DNA of 64,000 nucleotides from Caenorhabditis remanei. Its lineage: Eukaryota; Nematoda; Chromadorea; Rhabditida; Rhabditidae. The translations under genes were made by a program, and so were the position numbers. The stretch is from the NCBI RefSeq assembly GCF_010183535.1, contig NC_071331.1, positions 16,368,001 to 16,432,000 of the forward strand. Direction: 5' to 3'. Below the pieces are notes generated by a model. The model saw nothing but the letters and a program-made list of their open reading frames with translations, did not search any database and was not told where the DNA came from. How positions within the stretch are numbered: position 1 is the stretch's first letter; every line of letters begins with the position of its first letter. Positions 51,001-64,000 of the stretch are shown here, piece after piece.

Positions 51001-52889
51001 AGAAAGTGAGGAGAGACGTATGAATATTCAGAATGAGTCACGAAACTAATAACATCTGAATGAGAAAAAGATATGAATGAGTCGCGGGCACTGTCCTCAT
51101 TCTCTCTCGTTTTCATTTCATGTGTGTACGTTTTTGAGGCGAAAATGGTATGGATAGGGAGCTGGTGTGGTGGTGTAAGTCCTAATGAGAAGTGGTCTGA
51201 TATGTACATATTAAAGTACAAATAATAGGTGCGGGGAGAGAGAGCTCACCCGAGAGCTGAGCTTCATGTCGCTGTTGACACAGAAATATGATATGTTCGG
51301 GGGTTGGTAGGGGAGCTGCCCCTTTCGGAAAAGGTTGCATCAAAACTGCCGTTTTTGGAAGAAGAAGAAGAAGATGTTGCAAGAAAAACGGTAAGTTGGA
51401 TTGGGGGCGGTTCAAGGAGTCGAGAGAGAAAGAAAAACGGACGGATGCATATGTGAATTTTAGAAGAAAAAGGCAAACAATAACTGGGCACAGGAAGAGG
51501 AAAGCTTGAGTGGAATGTGGTCGGAAGGAGATTAGACGGGAAGTTAAGGTACATGTAGAAGAAGATACAAACATTATGAATGAGCAATTATGAAGTTTTT
51601 TTTGTTGGACAACAAAAGAAATGAGAATGGAAGTGAATAGGAAGGTTTGGAGAAGAAGTTGGAGGGAACTGTTCAGAATCTGATCAGAAACAGATAGATC
51701 TACTAAGTATCCATACTTCAGTTAATTTCGTCCCACAGTATACATAAGGTTTCATTTTGAGTGTCCTTGTGGCTCATCTGTTTTGTGAAAAATTGAAAAA
51801 TTGTGTGTATAACTTCGATCGTACCAAAATACTTCTCATCCAGTGTAATGTTTTGAAAAACTGTGAACTTTCCATCCTGACAAAACGTCAACATTTCAAT
51901 ATTACTAAACTGTAATGCACTTCTTTCAACTAGTATTTGATTTATCAGGTAATTGATCAAAGAGATTTGAAGTGTCTTTCGAGAGGAACATCATGGGAAA
52001 GTGCACAAAAAGTTCAAGTCTGGAGAAGAAAGAATGTGGGAATGTGACAAATTGAGTGAAATTTCAAAATCCAGATTTCATGAGATCATCTTCCTAAGAC
52101 AGTGGAGCAAATAAAAGTATTCCCACCAAGAGAAAGACACTTAAGAAACATAAAACTTTTGGTTGATGTGTGATCAGAAATGGGAATCCAAGGGAACATT
52201 GACTTCTTCTTCTTTTTCTGGATACTCTCACTATTCTGGAGTCTCCGCCGTCCAGTTCTCTGAAACTTGATGCGCCTAATTGCGTGACCACTTGCACAAT
52301 GTAAACAGTGACGCGCTGGAAATAATGGGGGTTGCCGAAAGAAAAAAGAGAAAGAACAGAAGAAGGGGGGAAAATGAAAAGGGTGAGCATCACCTAAAAC
52401 CGCCAACTGGGAGGTACTCTTCAAATAAACAGAAATGCGCTAAAAGCAGCACACACACGTATAGATGAAGCTACCGAGAGACAGTTAATCCGTATTTCAC
52501 CCTTTCCGATTCGGAGCTTCTCTCTCTATCTAAACATAGTCTCTTTCCGATTACACGGTCTCTCAACTACTGTACACTGATGCTCTCCGCTTGGCTATCA
52601 ATGCATACACATAGCCAGTTGCTATTCCATTTTGATAAGTTTCCACGTCATTCTCTCTCTTTTTTCTCACATTAGAACATCAAAAACCTCTTGAAAAAAA
52701 ACCAAACGAAGATGGTGGTGCTGAGTAGATCGGATCAGATTTCAATCTTCTTTTTCATTACAGACTTTTGGTGGTGTCGAAGTTCAAACTACAAAACTCA
52801 AAATTAGAAAATTTTATAAGTGTCAAAAGAAGGATTCAAAGCGAAAACAGTAACCCGTTTAATTCAAAAAAGGAAAAACAAAAAAGTGT
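48077..52889. other. 4.8-kb purine-rich gene-poor region
   Basis: The + strand is unusually rich in A and G (GAA, GAGA and GGAA runs), especially 48100-49350 and 51240-51700. I found no coding exon chain on either strand. A short hairpin, ACGTGGATT with AATCCACGT around a poly-A loop, lies near 49649-49676. The region is upstream of the pseudokinase start, so it may hold its regulatory DNA or 5' UTR exons. Confidence 0.5.
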
Positions 52890-54151
52890 TCAAGTGACCA
52901 GAGAAGACGTGGCAGAATACGGAGGCGGTGGAGTGTTGGCAGAAGTCGATTGACTGGCACGTTGATAGGAAGGAAGTAGTCTGAAAATGTTGTTTCTCTT
53001 TTACGAAAAAGTCGTGAATCAAATTGAAAAACTAACGGGATATTTGAAGAAACAACAGAGACACTGCTGTCCGGAGTAGCTGGAGTGCGGCACATTGATC
53101 GGAGAAGAAGAAGCATTGAAGATCTGAAATCAGAGATTCAGAGTAAGTGAGAAAGTTTGTTTTTGACACTCATATAAGGATATTTTCCAATTTTTGAGAA
53201 TATATCAACTTTTTGACAATTGATTTTAGATCAAAATAAACAAACCTGTTTGTTGGATTGCTTGAAAGCCACATCAGAATATCGTATGAAGAATTAGAAG
53301 TGTTGTAACGACTTATTGAAACTCTGAAAGTAATGAATTCAAATATTAATAAAATCTTCGAAAAAACCCACTTTGGTTTAGTCATTTTGCTCAAACCAAT
53401 TGAAAATGCCAACGCGATAATCATCAACATAAAAATTCCAACGAAAAAAGTCAAATGATCTTCTGATTCGTCAACTGGCTCCACTAAATAAATCGGAGGT
53501 TTCTGAAATAATTTGAACATAATCTGATAGTTCTGAAATAGGAATCTTACATGACTTGTAGTTGATGGAAACATTGAAGTGGAACAAGGCGGCACCTGAA
53601 ATATAGAGAAAAGCGTCAAAAAGTCATAAATAATGATGGAAGAGCAAGGGAAAGGAATACATCTAGGGGAACGAATATCCCACGGGGATTTCTCTGACAG
53701 AAATCTCGCATGATAAATACTCTCCTTATTTGTTGAAATAGTGTTTTCGTTTTGGAGAAGTTAGAATAAAAGAAGAAGAAAGAAGACTTGAAAAACATGG
53801 AAAGAAACTTGAGGTCACCGACTGAAGATAGCCTACGGTCATTTATTTCAGACGAAAACATCATAATTACAGTATTCCGATGGGGATATATAGTAGTTGA
53901 TTCAATGTTTTTTGTTCGTTCGGAACTCTTTTTTTATCGATGAAGATAGTCTAGAATGTTTGAAATGCCTCAGTGAGTAAAAATATGAAGAAGTCACTGA
54001 ATTCTTCAATTCTTAATCATCTACATAATGAGTTTGTTTGATAATATTTATAGTTTCGACCCACCCGTTCAGTATCATTTAAAAACAAGACAAGTTGACA
54101 GCATGCTCGACGTGTAAGATTCATTGGCTGATCACATAAATGAGGCTTCAT
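52890..54151 (-). CDS. Single-pass membrane protein with Cys ectodomain and PPPPY tail (5' end incomplete)
   Basis: Seven exons join in phase on the minus strand. In order they carry: MKPHLCDQPMNLTRRACCQL; an 11-residue exon RNPRGIFVPLD behind a TTTCTGTCAG acceptor; VPPCSTSMFPSTTSH; PVDESEDH followed by a membrane helix (LTFFVGIFMLMIIALAFSIG); KVSISRYNTSNSSYDIL; RSSMLLLLRSMCRTP; and a tail with SANTPPPPYSATSSLVT. The stop complement is 52890-52892. The PPPPY motif can bind WW domains such as those of NEDD4 ligases. Small ectodomain with a CC pair, one helix and Pro-Tyr tail resemble the Shisa/WBP1/VOPP1 class, but I am not sure of that. The listed start follows a TTATTACAG acceptor; no signal peptide was found, so an upstream first exon is likely missing. 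Confidence 0.65.
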
Positions 54152-55501
54152 TCTGTAATAAGAACAAGTGGTCAGAATTGGAAATAAAAATAAGAGAGCA
54201 GTTGAAAAACGGGCGGTTAAGAAAGACAGTAATTGAATTATTTCATTATGTTTTTCGAGACGACGCTTCTGTTTCTCTTTTCTTGAAGACAACAATTTGT
54301 CTATTCGACGTCTTCCAACATCTTCAGGAGCCGTCAACGACGACGTAACTGAACAACAAAATTGAAAAAAATGACTTATGCAAAAACGTTCCGTTCTTTT
54401 TCTTGCATTTGGAGGAAGAGAATGGAAAAAACGACGTTTGTGGTGGTGGTGAAGAGGAAAAAGGAGAAAAAAGGAAAAGAAGGAAGGACCCGACGGCACA
54501 ATGAAATCAAACTTTTTTGATGGCACCACACCAGTGACAATTAGCGATTCGGATGGCACGAGGGGGGCGGACGTGACACATTTTATTGTGTTAAGGATTC
54601 AGATGATTTACGAAGAATTTACAGAGTTCATATCGGATAATTTTGGGATCAGATTAATGAAAGTACATTTTTCATCTGATTAGAAAAAGGTCTTTTTCTA
54701 TTTTAGATTTTACAATGTGGAAAAGTGCAATCTCCTATTTGCAAAATTCTTGGTAAAATTCAATTTTGAGAGTACGGTATTTCTAAAACGTTTTCATGAA
54801 ATTTGGAGTTTCTTGACTTTTCAAGAAGTTGAAAACTTCTGAAATTGAGAGAAACTGTACAGTTTCCCTAATTTAATTTTGCTGAAATATATCAAAACTT
54901 GCATGATATTCGTTCTCCGTAATCAGAAAACCTATTGATATCCGGAAACACCATTCTCATAAATAAACAATGTTTCCACATATTCTACTCAACTAATAAA
55001 ATCGAATATGTGCAGGAAACAACGAAAACAAGAAAATATTGATGAATGGATGGATTTAAAAACTGTGAAAAAGGAGAAGAACGAATGAAAAAACAGATTG
55101 AAAAGAATGATTAATAAGGGAAAAATATGAATAAGAAGACGTGGAATCTGTGTGCTCCTCGAAGCCGAAAGTGAGCCTCCGGGTCACAAGCACCCTCCCA
55201 TCTCCTTCCTTCTTCTGGCAAGAAGTCCCTGGAGACGATTGCCTAAGAAGGCGCCGCCTATCAAACTCCCATTTTCTGCGAAAAGTAGTGTCTCGGGCAG
55301 GAGCTCTCCCTGCCTCTTCCAATGCAAAATGCTTCGCTGGCAGATCTCGCAGCAACACTCGCGTTAAAATGATGATGCACCTGATTAGAGAGTGAGTGGA
55401 AGAGAACAGACAAGGGGGTGAGAGAATGAAGGAACACACTTTTTATAACTGAGAAAGAAGAAACGAGGAGAAGAAAAATAACAACAATAAAAGGAAGGTG
55501 T
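54152..55501. other. intergenic region between two minus-strand genes
   Basis: May contain the missing first exon of the PPPPY protein gene; a minus-strand frame around 54230-54350 (APEDVGRRRIDKLL) is open but lacks a clear start and donor. Stretches near 55140-55380 are GC-richer than their surroundings, without a supported exon. Confidence 0.4.
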
Positions 55502-56385
55502 TTATGAAGTCTTCTGGAAGACAGCGCCCGTTGAAGTGACACCTTGTTTTCCACCAAACGAGAAGCTGTGAGTCGCTGGCACTTCACACAAGATCTTTAG
55601 ACTCGAACGACCAAATTGTTCACTCATCTCCTCACTGAAAATAACAGAATGATGAATGAAATACTTTCGAATTTCTTATGAAAGTCGACTTACAATGTGA
55701 AATTACAAGAGAAAATAATGAATAGACCTCCTTCAGTCATCACTTGTTCAAGAAGTTCAAGATAAGCTTTGAGGCGGTTTTCCCGTTCTTCAGAAAGGCT
55801 CATCGCATCCCATGTTCCCTTATCAAGTATTACATCGAATTTCGAAGAAAGGAACTCGTTTCGAGGGGCAGTTATATCTAGTTGCTGGAATGAAAAATTG
55901 GTTGAATTATTGTTTAAAGTAATAGTGAAACCTCGAATCTGATGTCAACCAGTTGTTCTTCTTCGTTTTCTTCTTGTTCAGCTCTTGAGGTTGCATTAGA
56001 AAGATCAACAGCTTTCTGACAATAATCAACTCCTGTTAACTGTGAGAAACCTTTGGATCTCTGAAGATGATAACTTTATCTCACTATACAAAAATTGATT
56101 TAAATACCAATTTTCTCAAGACGGACCCATTTCCACATCCTAAGTCTAAAATTGCGGCGTTCTTATTGGTCTTCGAATCAATCAGATACTTGACTATCCT
56201 GTTTTCTGCTGAGATCCCAAACCAAACTTCTCCTTCATCTCCGTGTTCTTCAAAATTAGTGAGCTCCATTTCGTACCGTTTATCCCAACTAAAGAATTTT
56301 CCTTTATTGATGAAATAATAGCTGGATCTTACAAATCTTTTGTTCCAAGCGCTGATGGGGCGATTTCGATTTTCTCTTCCGCCAT
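55502..56385 (-). CDS. EFMKMT2/METTL10-type eEF1A lysine methyltransferase
   Basis: The ATG at 56385 directly follows a GAGTTTAG acceptor, and the stop is at 55502-55504. About 230 residues in five exons. The seven-beta-strand SAM motif reads AAILDLGCGNGSVL, followed by TGVDYCQKAVDLS, the post-I acidic strand, and FDVILDKGTWDAMSLS, which matches METTL10 proteins. WDKRYEMELTNFEEHGDEGEVWFG is the family N-terminus. Mammalian METTL10 methylates eEF1A in the cytosol. It lies 279 bases downstream of jmjd-1.2 on the same strand and is probably its operon partner. The SAM site looks complete. Confidence 0.9.
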
Positions 56386-56663
56386 CTAAACTCGGGGAAA
56401 CTTGAGATTGATCCCCACATTAGATTAATATGAATTGTGATACAACACTTTACACAGTTGATAACATAAGTATGATTATATATGTTTATTATGTTTAGAT
56501 GCCGTAAGCCTATCCCCCGTTCACAATAGACGGAGATCGATAAATTAGTAGAAAACATACAACCTCGTACAGCGTTAATGTTCAAGTGAACTGAACATAG
56601 CAAATTGAATAATGAAAGATTTTGGTATGTGTGTAATTGCACAATTATAATTGAGGTAGATGT

Positions 56664-59817
<3,154 letters not shown>

Positions 59818-60744
59818 TGTTGACACCCTGAAAGCAGAAACGATAATTTTGGTGCAACTTGGTACGCCCATGAAAAAAGTGAGAATCGAAGTTTCTGATA
59901 AGATTAACATCGGAGAGGTTAATACAGAGCTTATAAAAAATGTTCTTATTCCACGACAGAGCTTTTTGTTAATTTATGAAAGTATTTTTCGTCTTTCACT
60001 GCGCTAAGTGTTAACTCTCGAGCCAACGAGCCAATTTACAATAAACTCAAATAGTTTAAAAAACTAAAATTGCAGAAAAATATTTAGTTATAATGTTATT
60101 AATTAATACAACGGATTATATAAATAAGTGAAATATTAATGTTAAAGTTTTCTACTAAATAACTCGAACATTGATACCACGCAATTGGCGGTGTAAACAG
60201 ATCCGATAATATTTCGATATTTATTTGCAAGCAGTACTGCCAACAGCGCTGAAATCTCGGAAGGACGATTAACGCGGAGAAGAAACTAAAACAGAAAGTG
60301 ATTTGAACAAATGTAATTCTAGTATAGATTATTAAATGTTTGTTACTATTAAAAAAGTTTGGTAAAAACCGATACTTCATGTTTGATATTTGAAACCGGC
60401 TTCCATGGCGACCCGAAGGAAAAGCTCGATAAACAAATTCATGCTTCCGTATTCTCACATTTGGCACGTAGCCAAGTGCCGGGTCTCGCAGCGATTTCTC
60501 TTTTTCTCCTCAGCCTTCTCTGCGCCTTGAATCTCTGCGTCTCTGCGTCTCATTTCATAAAATGCACTTTATCGTTTTCAGAAAAATTAAGCTAACTTGT
60601 TATTTCTGCAACGTGTTAAATTTTTAGTAATTTAAATTGTTATTCTATTTATCATATTGCCACCGTCTCATACTCCCATTTTCGTATTTAACAACGTGTG
60701 TAAAATAACAGAATTCAGTGAGATCGTATTTTAATTGCAGAGAG
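59818..60744. other. divergent promoter interval
   Basis: Lies between jmjd-1.2 (-) and a small mitochondrial gene (+). The open frames are short. It includes a GTGCCGGGTCTCGCAGCGA sequence (60477-60495) and doubled CTCTGCGTCTC motifs (60532-60552), see the separate entry. A TTTTAATTGCAG acceptor ends at 60740. Confidence 0.55.
60477..60552 (+). promoter_or_regulatory. Doubled CTCTGCGTCTC promoter motif and GTGCCGGGTCTCG repeat
   Basis: TCTCTGCGTCTCTGCGTCTC at 60532-60551 holds two overlapping copies of the CTGCGTCTC motif also seen before the cytochrome c gene. GTGCCGGGTCTCG at 60477-60489 resembles a dispersed short repeat I remember from worm promoters. They lie about 190-270 bases before the start codon of the downstream gene. 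Function is inferred. Confidence 0.5.
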
Positions 60745-61122
60745 ATGAACCGTGCTATTCTTTCCTTGGCTAGAAACCAGCAGTTCATTCGTCGCTCGCT
60801 CCACAAGGGAGTCGACTCTACTCCACCACTCCGTTTCACCTCTATCAGCGAGAAGGTATGTAGCTTAGTAAAAATCAATATAATCTTCTAGTTGGATTAT
60901 ATAATTATCTGATAGATGTCACGAAATAAGTTGAGCAAGAGACTAATTCAAAGTTGCTTTATATTGCAGGTCGCTCTTTACGGACTCATCTGCGTTGCTT
61001 TCATGGCATACCCAACTTCCGTCCTCTTCAGACTTGACGATCTCCGTCCAAGACCAGACAATGCTCTTGCTCCAGAGGTCCAAGAAGAGATCGATGCTCG
61101 TGCCGCTGCCCGCAGAAAGTAG
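60745..61122 (+). CDS. Small mitochondrial inner-membrane protein (COX-subunit-like)
   Basis: Exons 60745-60855 and 60970-61122 encode 87 residues. The N-terminus (MNRAILSLARNQQFIRRSLHKG) is a classical presequence. One hydrophobic segment (VALYGLICVAFMAYPTSVLF) is followed by a charged, Ala-rich tail ending AAARRK. Presequence, single helix and ~50-residue mature part resemble nuclear-encoded cytochrome oxidase small subunits (VIIc or VIII class), but no diagnostic motif was found; I think it matches F29B9.11 of C. elegans. The bias to C-ending codons suggests high expression, as for respiratory subunits. AATAAA is at 61166-61171, 105 bases before the next gene. Confidence 0.85.
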
Positions 61123-61270
61123 ATAATTCAATATGTCACGAACCTTTGTGTAGACTTTTGAGAACAATAAATCGATTCTTGTTTTCTTCAATACTTTTTC
61201 AAAGTACATGGTTGATCCATTAAGAATAAATGATCTATCAGAATTATTCCACTGACGAAGCTACTATTGA

Positions 61271-61677
61271 ATGTCACTTTTGAAGATGGTTCGTCAATGG
61301 TCTTGGAGAGGCACAATTTCTCAGCCGTTCGCCATCAAATTATTCAAAGGAGTTTGGAACGCACACCCAAGATTTGCCACTCGAACTGTGATGGTGCAAA
61401 ACAATGATGTTGATGGAGCATTTGGACTCCTAAACAGGTTATTATACCGACTTTCTAGAACTGAAATTTCTACGCTGCTTGTTTCAGATTGATGGATTCA
61501 GAAGGAATGCTGAAGATTATTCGTCGAACACAGTTTTATCAAAAACCGTATATGCAAAGAAAGTCACTTTCGATGGAAGCTTCCACGGCAATTTTCAATG
61601 AAGACATGAACCGAAAAATGCGATTTCTCGTTAGAAAAAATCGTCCGGATAAGCATCCTGGACAAGTAACGTCCTGA
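61271..61677 (+). CDS. mrps-21: Mitochondrial ribosomal protein bS21m
   Basis: Exons 61271-61437 and 61488-61677 encode 118 residues; an ATG at 61286 (MVRQWSWRGTIS) is an alternative start. The core matches bS21: VMVQNNDVDGAFGLLNRLMDSEGMLKIIRRTQFYQKP, with the Arg/Lys-rich strand and MQRKS. It is a small-subunit protein of the mitochondrial ribosome. It lies 148 bases after the preceding gene's stop on the same strand, with an intervening AATAAA, so a two-gene operon is likely. Its own AATAAA is at 61728-61733. Confidence 0.87.
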
Positions 61678-61903
61678 TTTTGATCTCCCGTATAGTTGTT
61701 TCAGTTTTTGTTTGTTTGTTTCTATGTAATAAAACTTTTAAAAATTCAAAACGAAGAAGAAATAGAAAAACCTTTTCACACAATCAGCAAAATTTTTTAA
61801 AGGATTTTCATGAAAGATCAACGCCATAAACGATTGTTAATCAAATTATCGAGAAAAGAGACAGTAAAAACATCATTATTTCAAAAAACAGTTGAACTAT
61901 TTA

Positions 61904-62442
61904 TCATTTTTTGTTCTTCCTCTTTGTTGATTTTTTCGTTTTTTCGGAGTTTTCAAGACATAGGCTTTCCACATGTTCAAGAGTATCATCTTGATCTGAC
62001 TTATCCTAAAAGTTTATACGAATAACTGTCTTGTTTCTATAGTCTAACCTGATAAAACCCGGCTGCCATCTTCTTTTTCTTAACATCCTCAACTTCTTTC
62101 ATCTTTTTCATTTTTTCACTTTTGGTTGGCATCTTTAAAAATGAAACAATTGAAAAAGAAACATTTCAGTTAAAGAATCTTACAACGAAAACAGGATATG
62201 ACTTCTGGGATGATTCTCCTCCTTTTCTCGACTTCTTCCTTTTGAAAATCTGCAGTTAATCTTCAAAAAATGAAGGATACAGTAACCCACTTTTGAAAAA
62301 CTTGATTTTTTATTTCTGCTTCCACAAATGAGGAGGATTCCCAATTGAAAAATAAAAACAAGTAACTGGAAATTATGTCTTATCTCATGGAATCACTGGT
62401 TAGACCCACCTGGAATAGAATAGGAACGTTCATAGAATGCAT
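61904..62442 (-). CDS. Tiny Lys-rich single-pass membrane protein (orphan)
   Basis: Built from five short exons with good donors and matching phases. The start at 62442 (or 62433) gives MHSMNVPILFQ, then a GTGGGT donor; the next exon (LLVFIFQLGILLICG then SRNKKSSFSK) completes a membrane helix or signal anchor. Three further exons give IFKRKKSRKGGESS, MPTKSEKMKKMKEVEDVKKKK, and an acidic-then-basic end DKSDQDDTLEHVES...KSTKRKNKK. The stop complement is 61904-61906. About 120 residues. One exon starts by chance with ATG, so a shorter form is possible. I do not recognise the family; the charged tail would face the cytosol if the helix is an anchor. Confidence 0.55.
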
Positions 62443-62865
62443 TTCGTGGTGAAGAAATAACAAAAGAATATACCATTACTCTAGAACATTTATACAGAGT
62501 ATTTCTGATGTCAACGGGGCATTTTGTAGTGTTTTAGAGCAAAGAGCAGATTGCGGTTACGGTAAGTGTGCTTACCAATTCTTCTCAAACTTCACAGCTT
62601 TTCCGTATGAAATATTCACTGAAATTCAACATTCGCAACATAAAACCATCCAATGTTTTCTTGTTCCTTCCCTAGAACTATACAATTTTCTTTTCATTGC
62701 GCAACGATTCATTCCTCCGAAAGCCGCCATCGAACATGCCAAAACTGCTTCCACCTCGTTATCCAAAAGCCGTCCCTCAGTTACCAAACCGGTTGTTCCT
62801 TTTCTATTTCTTCGTTCTATAAAGACTTCTCCCCGTCACTTTGTCACTTCTTTTCTTATACGAAA

Positions 62866-63953
62866 ATGGTCGTGGATAGTGCGGTTATTGCAACATGGAC
62901 AAGTGTACTTGTCAGTGTATCATGTATTGCTTTTTGTGCTTTCTTTGCAACATCTGTCTGTGATGACATCAATCAATTTCTTGATGATTCTATAATTAGT
63001 TTCAAAGAAGGACAAGGAAAAACTGATGATGCATGGAATGAAGTTGTTTACTTGAATGATAAAAGATTCAAATCGGATCTCGTCAGTAATTCTGCCACTA
63101 TCCGTCAAAAACGTTCTGATCTTCCAGCTCATTGCAGTAAGCTTATTATTTTTCGTTTATTTTTAACCCTCATGATTTTGCAGATTGTCTCACACAGAAT
63201 CAATGCCCGCCTGGACCACCTGGACCACCTGGCCCAGCTGGAATGGATGGAAAACCAGGAGAACCTGGAGTAGCAGGACCACATGGAATGTCTGGATCTG
63301 AACTTGTGAAGATTATGAGAAATGATGACACTTGTATCAAATGCCCTGCAGGCGGTAAGAAATCTAATAGTTATTTGTATCCATCTTCATTGTTATTTCC
63401 AGCCCCCGGACCACGTGGAGAACCAGGAGCAGTTGGAGAACCTGGACCACAAGGAAGAGATGGAATTCCTGGAAGATCTGGAAATGTGGGACGGCCAGGA
63501 CCACCGGGACCAGCTGGAGACCAGGGAGCCCCTGGACCAAAAGGATCGCCAGGAACTCACGGTAGACAAGGAATGCCAGGAGTTCGTTATTTACTCGGCG
63601 AGCCGGGACCAGCTGGATTCCCAGGACCACGCGGAGCACCTGGAAAACAGGGTCCACCTGGAGTTGCTGAAGAAGGACCAGATGGGTTGCCAGGACCAGC
63701 AGGACCACCAGGAAAACCAGGAATGCCTGGACCAATGGGAACACCCGGCCAACCAGGAGAAGCTGGAATTCCAGGAGCAGATGCTGCATACTGCCCTTGC
63801 CCAAAGAGAGAAGCACTTGTTGAGTCATCTGTCATTTCACAAGAAGTACCAGAAACCGGATATGGTGATGGAGGAGACAAGTCTAAAAGAGAAAAGGTCG
63901 AGGAAACACAGCAAGAACAGACATACGATATCTTCAAATTTGGACAAGTCTGA
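62866..63953 (+). CDS. Cuticle collagen
   Basis: Exons 62866-63136, 63184-63354 and 63403-63953. The N-terminus has a membrane segment ([21 protein letters not shown]) typical of worm cuticle collagens, then a subtilisin-type cleavage site (RQKRSD). Cys-flanked Gly-X-Y blocks follow: [13 protein letters not shown], a linker with CIKCPAG, then a long Gly-X-Y run that is interrupted at [10 protein letters not shown], and a CPCPKRE end. A hydrophilic tail closes at the TGA. Such collagens are secreted, cross-linked by their cysteines and built into the cuticle at a moult. An upstream in-frame ATG at 62653 is unlikely because of the fit of the helix start at 62866. AATAAA is at 63966-63971. Confidence 0.93.
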
Positions 63954-63965
63954 TTTTTATTGCCG

Positions 63966-63971
63966 AATAAA
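63966..63971 (+). terminator. poly(A) signal of the cuticle collagen gene
   Basis: AATAAA 13 bases after the collagen stop codon, consistent with a short nematode 3' UTR. Confidence 0.75.
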
Positions 63972-64000
63972 GTTGTTCATTGAACAAAACACAATATTGA

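Noticed and set aside
63364..63937. Long minus-strand frames across the collagen gene
   Set aside because: They are mirror images of the Gly-X-Y repeat, which leaves antisense frames open; the + strand has the signal anchor, Cys motifs and stop.

Overview
The window is nuclear DNA of a Caenorhabditis-type nematode. The evidence is short introns with GTAAGT/GTGAGT donors and TTTCAG acceptors, trans-splice-like acceptors just upstream of start codons, close same-strand gene pairs, a cuticle collagen, and a gene set I recognise from the chromosome IV interval of C. elegans covered by cosmids R11E3, Y17G9B, E04A4, K08F11, T22B11 and F29B9. It is probably not C. elegans itself: the cytochrome c protein differs at several residues from the C. 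elegans CYC-2.1 I remember. The species is not resolvable here. Exon joins were made by hand from splice sites and reading phase.

Layout. 1-4.2 kb: AT-rich, no convincing gene. 4.2-10.5 kb: a SET-domain methyltransferase (set-15-like, +), an SLC23 nucleobase/ascorbate-type permease (-) and a secreted phospholipase A2-like protein (-). 11.1-13.6 kb: SGF29 (+) and mitochondrial ECSIT (-). 14.0-17.5 kb: ribosomal protein eL20, cytochrome c and a tectonic (all +). 18.0-20.3 kb: an unrecognised multi-pass membrane protein (-). 20.7-27.9 kb: TIM17, tRNase Z (hoe-1) and miro-1 (all +). 28.3-29.9 kb: a probable non-autonomous foldback transposon with a nested inverted repeat. 30.0-33.5 kb: mitochondrial TyrRS, SDHAF1 and eIF3m/cif-1 (+, operon-like). 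35.0-38.4 kb: 2-oxoglutarate dehydrogenase E1 (+). 38.7-42.7 kb: an Ig-domain secreted protein and a C1GALT1-type galactosyltransferase (both -). 44.4-48.1 kb: a receptor-type tyrosine pseudokinase with a long acidic extracellular stalk (-). 48.1-52.9 kb: purine-rich, gene-poor. 52.9-54.2 kb: a single-pass Cys/PPxY protein (-). 55.5-59.8 kb: EFMKMT2/METTL10-type methyltransferase and jmjd-1.2 (both -, operon-like). 60.7-61.7 kb: a small mitochondrial membrane protein and bS21m (+). 61.9-62.4 kb: a tiny Lys-rich membrane protein (-). 62.9-64.0 kb: a cuticle collagen (+).

About ten of the roughly 23 genes act in mitochondria (ECSIT, cytochrome c, TIM17, the mitochondrial form of HOE-1, MIRO, TyrRS, SDHAF1, OGDH, bS21m and the 60.7 kb protein). 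They cover import, RNA processing, translation, complex assembly, the TCA cycle and organelle movement. The strongest novelty candidates are the reconstructed receptor pseudokinase, the two-start structure of hoe-1 with an explicit targeting presequence, the SET protein with an altered SAM-binding motif, and the nested palindromic element.
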